Assembly: GCA_035515075.1 (NCBI GenBank)
Contig: DATJBZ010000029.1
Span: forward strand, 1-64,000
Reading direction: 5' to 3'
DNA: 64,000 nt
DNA from: Moheibacter sp035515075
Lineage (GTDB): Bacteria; Bacteroidota; Bacteroidia; Flavobacteriales; Weeksellaceae
Shown in pieces: positions 57,971-64,000 of the stretch; the first letter of the stretch is position 1, and the number at the start of each line of letters is the position of its first letter. Position numbers and translations under genes: made by a program. The notes beneath the pieces are model-generated. The model searched no databases and was not told where the DNA came from. It worked only from the letters and a program-made list of their open reading frames with translations.

Positions 57971-59262
57971 AAGTAAATATTTAAGAAATTGTTTGTGTGT
58001 TCAGTAATTTTAAATCGTTCATCTATTCTTCTGTTCAAAACATACAAAATATCATCTTTAGCATCCGTTAGGAGCCAAATCTGTTCTTTTTCCAAGTTGG
58101 ACAGTTTCTCATCTCTCAAAAACTTGTTCAACTTTTTTGAACCATTCATTCCCATAGGAAAAAATGAATCAGCGTGTTTTGGTTTTCTCAAACGAAGTGG
58201 AAAACGAATTTGCGCCGCATCCAAAGATTCTGTCGCCAATTCATCTTGACAATTCGAGATTGAAACTTTCAAATATAAGGGTTTTTCGATAAGCTGACCT
58301 TGATATATCTCAATTTCAGAGCGAACTTCTTCCGATCTTTTTTGCGTTAAAATCAAATGCGTTCTATTTTTGATCAATCGATAATTCTCGCTTTGAATTT
58401 CGCGGTTGTTTTCTGCTTCCATCAACTTTTTAAGTTCCAATGGAAATTGAAATCCATAATCTTTGAAAAGATAAAACAGATAAGTATTCAGTGGACTCAG
58501 TTGATTCAACGCATCAATGGAAATCGTCAAGTGGTCTTCTTTATTTTGAAACAATTGATTTCGAATGAAGTCAAGATGGTTTTGCAACAATTGCTGTTCC
58601 TCCTTCAAATAATGCAAACTTTGGGCGAAATTCCCCATAAAATTAGGATGAATTTCTTCCAAAACAGGGGTGATGTGATGTCGAATTTGGTTGCGTACAT
58701 AATCATCAGAAGCGTTGCTGACATCTTCTCGCCATGCAATTTTATTTTCTTCTGCATAAGTCAAGATCCATTCTTTTGGGAAATTCAATAGAGGACGGAG
58801 GTAAATTTCATGCAATGTGGGAATGCCTGTCAAACCTTTCAATCCCGTTCCACGAGAAAGATTGATGAAAAAAGTCTCCAAAGAATCGTTCAAATGATGC
58901 GCAGTCAAGACATAATCAAAATGATGCTGTCTGACCAAACTTTCAAACCATGCGTAACGCAAAGTTCTTGCTGCCATTTGGATGGACGCATTGTTTTTTT
59001 CTTGAAATTCTTCAACGGCCAATTGTTTGGAAAAAAAAGGCAAATGATGTTTTTTGGCAAAATGCTCCACAAAAAGCGCATCTTCATCTGAATCTTTTCC
59101 TCTCAATTGAAAGTTGGCGTGTGCAATGGAGAATTTCAACTGAGACTGCAACAACAAATCACACAAAACCATGCTGTCGATACCGCCACTGACAGCAACG
59201 AGCAGTTGCGCATTATTGGGCAATTGTAAAGTTTGCCAATGGTTTTGAAAAGTTTGAAGCAT
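57964..59262 (-). CDS. tilS: tRNA(Ile)-lysidine synthase TilS
   Basis: A 432-residue enzyme that converts the wobble C34 of tRNA-Ile(CAU) to lysidine, essential for AUA decoding. The PP-loop SGGIDS (25-30) binds ATP; HHLNDSLETFFINLSRGTGL and the region around WREDVSNASDDYVRNQIRHH form the catalytic core, and TilS-C (about 350-430) contacts the tRNA. Normal length. It leads the tilS-dsbD unit. Confidence 0.93.
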   Translation of the reverse strand: MLQTFQNHWQTLQLPNNAQLLVAVSGGIDSMVLCDLLLQSQLKFSIAHANFQLRGKDSDEDALFVEHFAKKHHLPFFSKQLAVEEFQEKNNASIQMAARTLRYAWFESLVRQHHFDYVLTAHHLNDSLETFFINLSRGTGLKGLTGIPTLHEIYLRPLLNFPKEWILTYAEENKIAWREDVSNASDDYVRNQIRHHITPVLEEIHPNFMGNFAQSLHYLKEEQQLLQNHLDFIRNQLFQNKEDHLTISIDALNQLSPLNTYLFYLFKDYGFQFPLELKKLMEAENNREIQSENYRLIKNRTHLILTQKRSEEVRSEIEIYQGQLIEKPLYLKVSISNCQDELATESLDAAQIRFPLRLRKPKHADSFFPMGMNGSKKLNKFLRDEKLSNLEKEQIWLLTDAKDDILYVLNRRIDERFKITEHTNNFLNIYLC

Positions 59263-59284
59263 TGTGGCTGTAGTCTATCATTTC

Positions 59285-59326
59285 ACCACAAAAAAAGCGT
59301 GTGAATCATTCACACGCTTTCTGTGG
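59285..59326 (-). terminator. Terminator of the FKBP-like lipoprotein gene
   Basis: A 12-bp perfect stem AAAGCGTGTGAA/TTCACACGCTTT with a 3-base loop, flanked by an outer CCACA/TGTGG pair. On the minus strand a T-run follows. Confidence 0.85.
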
Positions 59327-59332
59327 CGTATT

Positions 59333-60064
59333 TTAATTGTTTCTTGGTACGACTTTGTGCAGTTCAAAATTGAACACAAAGCTGTTGTCACGGTAAGTAT
59401 TGGCATCCAAAGAACCACCTAAGAAAACGAAATCACGTTCGTAAGCCATTCTCGATGGAACCAAAATGGCGCCTTGAAAATTGTACAAATCAGCACCACT
59501 GTTTTGTACCGAAGCAAATTCTTTCAATCCTTCGATGAAACCTTCCATGGCAAAATAAGTCAAATCCACTTTCTTATCGATCAAATCTTGGGTGATTTTT
59601 TTATAATAAAATGGAGGATCCCAATTGGCCGTTCCTGTAGAATAAATCGTATTGTAAAAACTAGCGAAGTTTTTTGAGTACAGTCGTTGATTTTCAGCCA
59701 AATCTTCATTGGTCGCTCTAAAACGCACAGAATTGTAGGAAATCAAAATACTGTCTTGTGTATTGCTCGTAATTTTCGGTCCTTCAGCAACTACTTCGGG
59801 TCTTTTGGCAATCCAAACCCCTGAAGGCAACTTCACTGCCAAAGATTTCAAAGAAGGATATTGGTCTTCATCGTCTTCGTCATATTTTTCAATCAAACCT
59901 TTTTCTGGTTCAAAATAATGATCTTCAAGGTATTGAATGATAGCTTGGTCATCTAATTGGTCCTGCTCGTCTCGTGGAAGGTCTCTGTAACCATCGTCAT
60001 CACTTTTACAAGCTGTGCTAAAAATCGCCAAAGCAATTAGCATCATTCCCCATTTTTTCATCAT
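59333..60064 (-). CDS. FKBP-like lipoprotein, 243 aa
   Basis: A lipoprotein with lipobox FSTAC (Cys19). After an acidic linker the C-terminal half resembles an FKBP-type peptidyl-prolyl isomerase: EGFIEGLKEF, then GAILVPSRMAYERDFVF and NSFVFNFELHKVV, corresponding to the GL...IPS..AYG...NS.L.F.VEL pattern. Several active-site aromatic residues of FKBPs are not conserved, so catalytic activity is doubtful. Similar FKBP-fold lipoproteins occur in gliding Bacteroidota. Start at 60064 or 60061; the gene has its own promoter and terminator. Confidence 0.68.
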   Translation of the reverse strand: MMKKWGMMLIALAIFSTACKSDDDGYRDLPRDEQDQLDDQAIIQYLEDHYFEPEKGLIEKYDEDDEDQYPSLKSLAVKLPSGVWIAKRPEVVAEGPKITSNTQDSILISYNSVRFRATNEDLAENQRLYSKNFASFYNTIYSTGTANWDPPFYYKKITQDLIDKKVDLTYFAMEGFIEGLKEFASVQNSGADLYNFQGAILVPSRMAYERDFVFLGGSLDANTYRDNSFVFNFELHKVVPRNN

Positions 60065-60091
60065 AAAAATTATATTTAAATTGCGAATTTA

Positions 60092-60099
60092 CAAAAATA
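60092..60099 (-). promoter_or_regulatory. -7 promoter element of the FKBP-like gene
   Basis: TATTTTTG on the minus strand, perfect, 27 bp before the ATG at 60064. Confidence 0.55.
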
Positions 60100-60123
60100 A
60101 AGTTCCTTATAGACAATTTAACA

Positions 60124-60501
60124 ATGCGTTTAGATAAATTTCTTTGGTGTGTTCGGTATTACAAAACACGAAATTTGGCAGCAGAAGCTATCAAGAAAAA
60201 CAGAATCAAGGTCAATGGAGTCATTTCGAAATCCTCCAAAGAAGTCATGCCCAGTGATGTGTTGACTGTCAGAAAAGACCAAATCGATTATGAATTTGAA
60301 GTTTTACAACTGCCTCCGAGTCGTTTGGGGGCGAAATTGGTGACTTTGTACATCGTGGATCGAACTTCAAAAGAAGAATTGGAGAAAAAATCTTTGCGAT
60401 CGATTAGCCAAGATTATTACCGAGCAAAAGGCGAGGGGAGACCGACCAAAAAAGACCGAAGGGATTTGGATGATTTTATGTCGAACGAAGAAAAAGATTG
60501 A
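60124..60501 (+). CDS. S4-domain RNA-binding protein (Hsp15/HslR-like)
   Basis: A 125-residue protein with an N-terminal S4 domain: MRLDKFLWCVRYYKTRNLA, then AIKKNRIKVNGVISKSSKEV, matching the Hsp15 family that binds stalled 50S-peptidyl-tRNA complexes. The C-terminal tail is basic then acidic (RPTKKDRRDLDDFMSNEEKD). The gene ends inside the shikimate kinase gene of the opposite strand (26-bp overlap), so no terminator separates them. Confidence 0.87.
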   Translation: MRLDKFLWCVRYYKTRNLAAEAIKKNRIKVNGVISKSSKEVMPSDVLTVRKDQIDYEFEVLQLPPSRLGAKLVTLYIVDRTSKEELEKKSLRSISQDYYRAKGEGRPTKKDRRDLDDFMSNEEKD

Positions 60502-60994
60502 TTTCCTGCACTATTTCTTCCACATTTTTTTGCTGAACTGCAACCGTGAAATTCGCTTTTTCGTAAAATGCCCTGCGCTCAAACAAATGTTTGGCGATGA
60601 ATTCGGTCAAATCTTCATTGGCCAAATGCGCAATCAAAGGTCTTTGCGTTTTTTCTGGCGCCAATCTTTCAAACAATTCTTTTGGAGAAAGCCGCAAATA
60701 AACCGAAGTGGCTAATTTTTGTATGCAATCCATGTTGTCATAGTAAGCAGGCGTGCCACCGCCCAAAGCTATGACCGTGTTTTGATGGGTGTCCAACAAT
60801 TCCAATAAAATCGTTCTTTCTATTTTTCTAAACCGAATTTCTCCCTGCTGTTTGAAAATTTCAACAATGGACTTTCCTTCTTTTGCAGCGATGCTTTCAT
60901 CCAAATCTACAAAAGAATAGCCTAAACTTTCTGCCAAGTCCTTTCCAATCGTGGTTTTTCCCGAACCCATATAACCTAATAATGCAATGATCAT
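60476..60994 (-). CDS. aroK: Shikimate kinase AroK
   Basis: A 172-residue P-loop kinase of the aromatic pathway. Walker A GYMGSGKT (7-14), the shikimate-binding DLD (Asp30, Asp32), FRKIE with the conserved Arg, and GGGTP. ATG 60994 (MIIALLGYMGSGK) is chosen over an upstream in-frame ATG. It overlaps the S4 gene tail by 26 bp in the opposite orientation. aroE is about 25 kb away, so the aromatic genes are not clustered here. Confidence 0.92.
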   Translation of the reverse strand: MIIALLGYMGSGKTTIGKDLAESLGYSFVDLDESIAAKEGKSIVEIFKQQGEIRFRKIERTILLELLDTHQNTVIALGGGTPAYYDNMDCIQKLATSVYLRLSPKELFERLAPEKTQRPLIAHLANEDLTEFIAKHLFERRAFYEKANFTVAVQQKNVEEIVQEINLFLRST

Positions 60995-61072
60995 GGTGTT
61001 GAAATTTCGGCAAAGATGCAAAAAATCTTGGGCTCAAATTGGTTTTGTCCGATGGATTTGAAATGCTTGACT

Positions 61073-61080
61073 TAACTTTG
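61073..61080 (+). promoter_or_regulatory. -7 promoter element of selO
   Basis: TAACTTTG, a perfect TAnnTTTG, 22 bp before the ATG at 61103. Confidence 0.5.
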
Positions 61081-61102
61081 TCCTTCATTTAAAACCTCAC
61101 TG

Positions 61103-62548
61103 ATGGCAAATCCTATTTTTAATTTTCACGATACGTACAAAACTTTGTCAACTTTTTTTTATCGCCCACTGCAGTTGAATTTCAAAGAAAGAGCGGAAAT
61201 GATGTTGTGGAACCATGATTTGGCAACTGAATTGAATTTGGACATCAAGGATTGCCAGCATTTGACACAAGTTTTGAGTGGACAAATCATGGATGTCAAT
61301 TCTGAACCGATTGCACAAGCTTATGCTGGTCATCAATTCGGACATTTCACGATGTTGGGTGATGGACGAACAGCATTGTTGGGCGAACATTTGACGCAGA
61401 ACAACGAGCGTTTTGATGTGCAATTGAAAGGAAGTGGCACCACACCTTTCTCGAGACGTGGCGATGGTAAATCTACTTTTTCGGCTGTTTTGAGAGAATA
61501 TTTATTCAGTGAAGCTTTGCATCATTTGGGTATTCCTACATCAAGAAGTTTGGCAGCAATCCGCACTTCAGAGGTGGTTGATCGAGGCAATGCGGAGCAA
61601 GGCGGAATTTTGACACGAATCATGCGCAGTCATTTACGGGTAGGAACTTTTGAATTTGCGCGCGCAGTTTCGCCCGAACATTTGGAAGAATTATTCAATT
61701 ATACCATCGATCGTCATTTCAAAACATTAAAAAACGCTGAAAATCCTGCTTTGTCCTTTCTGAAAAAAGTCATGAATTTGCAAATGGATTTGGTGTTAAA
61801 TTGGTTACGTGTAGGTTTCATTCATGGCGTGATGAATACCGACAATACGTCGATCATCGGCGAAACTTTTGATTATGGCCCATGTGCTTTTATGGGAAAT
61901 TATGAACCTTACACCGTATTTAGTTCAATTGATCACAAAGGTCGCTATGCTTATGCTGAACAAAAAAACATCATCCAATGGAATATGGCACGCTTGGCAG
62001 AAAGTTTGTTGACATTGATTCATCCCAATGAAAACAAAGCCATTGAACTGGCGCAAGAACTGCTGACAGATTATGCCAAGGAAATGGACGAAATGTGGTA
62101 TGAAATGTTGGGTTTAAAGTTAGGCATCATCGATTTTACTTTAGAAGACAGAAAGTTAGTCGATGAATTTTTAGCATTAATGCAAGAAAATAAAAAAGAT
62201 TTCAACCATAGTTTCACCTATTTGCGTTTGCCTGATTTGTACAAAAATACTGATTTTGAATTGGGCGAAAATTTTGATGAATGGAAACAGCGTTGGAATG
62301 CGCGTTTGACAATGGGCGAGGGCAGAGGCAATGCTTTGTCGTTGATGGAAAAAGTCAATCCCGTCTATGTTTTGAAAAATCATTTTGTCGAAAAAGCGAT
62401 TTCAGAAGCGGATCAGGGTGATTTGACTTTGTTGAATCAATTGTTGGACCATGTAAAATATCCCTATACCTACAAAAAAGAAATGGCGGAAACATTTTTT
62501 GCGCCCGATGGTTTTGATGAATCATACCAAACTTTTTGTAACACTTGA
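61103..62548 (+). CDS. selO: SelO/YdiU pseudokinase-fold protein AMPylator
   Basis: A 481-residue protein of the SelO family, shown in E. coli to transfer AMP to protein substrates with a kinase fold that binds ATP in flipped orientation. Visible are LKGSGTTPFSRRGDGKS (Lys109 and the nucleotide loop), HGVMNTDN with Asp247 near the catalytic loop, and FDYGPCAFMG with Asp257. The C terminus ends YQTFCNT, with Cys479 in the position of the selenocysteine of eukaryotic SelO. Family length is about 480. It is monocistronic. Confidence 0.9.
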   Translation: MANPIFNFHDTYKTLSTFFYRPLQLNFKERAEMMLWNHDLATELNLDIKDCQHLTQVLSGQIMDVNSEPIAQAYAGHQFGHFTMLGDGRTALLGEHLTQNNERFDVQLKGSGTTPFSRRGDGKSTFSAVLREYLFSEALHHLGIPTSRSLAAIRTSEVVDRGNAEQGGILTRIMRSHLRVGTFEFARAVSPEHLEELFNYTIDRHFKTLKNAENPALSFLKKVMNLQMDLVLNWLRVGFIHGVMNTDNTSIIGETFDYGPCAFMGNYEPYTVFSSIDHKGRYAYAEQKNIIQWNMARLAESLLTLIHPNENKAIELAQELLTDYAKEMDEMWYEMLGLKLGIIDFTLEDRKLVDEFLALMQENKKDFNHSFTYLRLPDLYKNTDFELGENFDEWKQRWNARLTMGEGRGNALSLMEKVNPVYVLKNHFVEKAISEADQGDLTLLNQLLDHVKYPYTYKKEMAETFFAPDGFDESYQTFCNT

Positions 62549-62625
62549 TTGGAATTTCAAACAATGAAAAGCAAGCACTCAACAACAAAAAAATGAGTAC
62601 ATTCGTCTGACAAAATTTCAAAAAA

Positions 62626-63372
62626 ATGAAAACAGCATTGATTACAGGCGCGACTTCTGGAATTGGAAAAGCAACGGCAAGAAGATTGGCCAAAGATTTC
62701 AAATTGGTTCTTTGTGGAAGAAGAGCGCATAAATTGGCTGAACTCAAAGAGGAGTTGTCAAAGATAACCGCAATTCACACTTTGATTTTTGATGTTCGGG
62801 ACAAAAATACTGTTTTCGAGCAAATCAATTCATTGCCTGAATCTTTCAGAAAAATCGATGTATTGATCAATAATGCAGGCAATGCACACGGTTTGGCGTC
62901 ATTTCAAGATGCTGAATTGGAAGATTTGGAACAAATGATGGATGGCAACGCCAAAGGCTTGATTTATGTTACCAAAGCAGTTTTGCCTTGGATGATTCCA
63001 CAAAACAAAGGACACATTGTCAATATATCTTCGACAGCAGGAAAAGATGTGTATGCCAATGGCACGACGTATTGCGCTTCTAAATGGGCCGTTGAAGCTT
63101 TGAGCAAAGGCATGCGATTGGATTTGTTGCCCTTGGGTATCAAAGTGACCAACATCGCACCGGGCATGGTAGAAACGGAATTTTCACTGGTTCGTTTCAA
63201 AGGTGACCAACAGAAATCTGACAGTACTTATGCTGGTTTTACGCCTTTATCGCCAGAAGACATTGCTGAAAGCATTTGTTTTGCAGTCATGCAACCAGAA
63301 CATGTACAATTGGCAGACCTCACGATTTTACCTACAGCACAAGGTGGAACGACCACGATTTTGAGAGAATAA
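62626..63372 (+). CDS. Short-chain dehydrogenase (YdfG-like)
   Basis: A 248-residue SDR enzyme. NADP loop TGATSGIG (7-14) followed by CGRR (an arginine typical of NADPH binding), NNAG (82-85), the catalytic Ser/Tyr/Lys with ISS (about 134-136) and YCASK (Tyr149, Lys153). The closest well-known type is E. coli YdfG, a serine/3-hydroxypropionate dehydrogenase, but the sequence does not fix the substrate. It ends in a strong terminator. Confidence 0.88.
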   Translation: MKTALITGATSGIGKATARRLAKDFKLVLCGRRAHKLAELKEELSKITAIHTLIFDVRDKNTVFEQINSLPESFRKIDVLINNAGNAHGLASFQDAELEDLEQMMDGNAKGLIYVTKAVLPWMIPQNKGHIVNISSTAGKDVYANGTTYCASKWAVEALSKGMRLDLLPLGIKVTNIAPGMVETEFSLVRFKGDQQKSDSTYAGFTPLSPEDIAESICFAVMQPEHVQLADLTILPTAQGGTTTILRE

Positions 63373-63401
63373 AATCAAAGATTGGTCAAAAATACAATAA
63401 T

Positions 63402-63437
63402 AAAAAAACCGCCGATTCGAGTGAAACGGCGGTTTTT
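63402..63437 (+). terminator. Bidirectional terminator between the SDR and T9SS genes
   Basis: An 11-bp stem AAAAACCGCCG/CGGCGGTTTTT with a 12-base loop; A- and T-runs on both sides fit both convergent genes. Confidence 0.85.
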
Positions 63438-63454
63438 ACTTTGGATCAATTGCC

Positions 63455-64000
63455 TTATTTGACAACAATTTTCACATTGGTAGTAGAACCTGACTGCCCT
63501 TTGAAAGCAACCCAGTAAACACCTTTGCTCAAACCTGACAAATCCAATTGAGATGAACCGCTATTCATTTTGGTGGAACGAACTGCTTTTCCTTCTGCAT
63601 TGAAAATTTGTACTTCTGCATTTTCTTTCAAATTGACATTGGTGAAATTTTTGGCTACAGTTGGATAAACTTCAGCAATTGACAAGGATTTCACTTCGCT
63701 CAATCCCATGTTTTTGTCGTAACGGTAAGAGATAAAGAAATTGGTATTAGGAATTTCATTACCAGCCCCATCGGTTTGTACGAATCTGATTTTGTACTCT
63801 GATAAATTAGTTGGGTCTGTGTTCAATATATAACTACTCGGCCCCCAACCATTACCTCCATAAACAACCTCTCCCTCTTCGTTTGGAAGAATTTGCCCTT
63901 CTTCAAATGCGAAAAGACAAACTCCTGCAATGCAGAATTGAGCATTTTGACCATCAGTATTAATGATTTCAACCACTTCAGCTCTGACATAAATATCATT
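63455..64000 (-). CDS. T9SS-secreted protein, C-terminal end (cut by the window edge)
   Basis: The minus-strand frame is open to the right edge, so only the last 181 residues are visible. The final 70-odd residues form a type A sorting domain of the type IX secretion system: a pattern of AEVYPTVAKNFTNVNL, then VQIFNAEGKAVRSTKM, GLSKGVYWVAF and a basic end VKIVVK. Such domains direct export through the T9SS to the cell surface or medium and are removed there. The part before it (about 1-105) includes CIAGVC and FFISYRYDKN, a beta-rich module of no recognised family. It shares the terminator with the SDR gene. Confidence 0.82.
   Translation of the reverse strand, partial: NDIYVRAEVVEIINTDGQNAQFCIAGVCLFAFEEGQILPNEEGEVVYGGNGWGPSSYILNTDPTNLSEYKIRFVQTDGAGNEIPNTNFFISYRYDKNMGLSEVKSLSIAEVYPTVAKNFTNVNLKENAEVQIFNAEGKAVRSTKMNSGSSQLDLSGLSKGVYWVAFKGQSGSTTNVKIVVK

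Noticed and set aside
1..64000. tRNA, rRNA, CRISPR arrays and riboswitches
   Set aside because: Reading the intergenic stretches on both strands gave no cloverleaf with a GGTTCGA arm outside coding DNA, no spaced repeat array and no recognisable riboswitch core.

Overview
The window looks like a chromosomal segment of a Bacteroidota bacterium, probably Flavobacteriia or a close relative. Three things point there: the low-GC, AT-rich intergenic DNA; at least sixteen perfect copies of the Bacteroidota -7 promoter element TAnnTTTG placed just upstream of genes; and lineage-typical families (T9SS C-terminal sorting domain, DUF4290, DUF349, 2TM domain, LytTR two-component pair, DUF6691/YeeE, double-domain Nfu). 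No rRNA, tRNA or CRISPR array was seen. The left edge carries a decayed IS3-family fragment.

Layout. 0.5-3.9 kb: pstSCAB phosphate importer, with three successive 11-bp gene overlaps. 4.0-8.3 kb: a sulfide/persulfide module (two YeeE/YedE-type sulfur transport proteins, a Crp/Fnr regulator, a wrecked TauE exporter, thioredoxin, and an MBL-rhodanese persulfide dioxygenase). Its three transcription units each carry the palindrome GTAAC-N4-GTTAC at an identical distance from a -7 element. 8.5-15 kb: ACP phosphodiesterase, methylcrotonyl-CoA carboxylase beta, Nfu, gamma-carbonic anhydrase and CreD; the last codons of the carbonic anhydrase are repeated 2.1 kb downstream. 15.2-20.6 kb: LytTR response regulator, histidine kinase with a fused 2TM domain, small secreted protein, serine hydrolase, methyltransferase. 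20.8-33 kb: serine dehydratase, ClpC, NRDE/DinB/ATP-grasp group, rhomboid, YihY, MFS carrier, glutaryl-CoA-type dehydrogenase, 2-oxoacid dehydrogenase E2.

33-45.7 kb is mostly housekeeping: DUF4290-murA-dedA-aroE, DUF349, ribD-yigZ, dnaA with a phosphatase and an RsmI-like methylase, OmpA lipoprotein, asparaginase. The aroE 3' end is also echoed downstream. 45.8-51 kb is an envelope-stress-like island: padR-pspC faces an operon of ECF sigma, anti-sigma-like protein and two beta-solenoid surface proteins, with three stacked terminator hairpins between them. 51-64 kb: lipoprotein, RapA-type SWI2/SNF2 protein, ZIP transporter, dsbD-tilS, FKBP-like lipoprotein, S4 protein overlapping aroK, selO, an SDR, and the C-terminal end of a T9SS-secreted protein cut by the window edge.

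The most distinctive observations are the sulfur regulon with three equally spaced palindromes and the two echoes of gene 3' ends.
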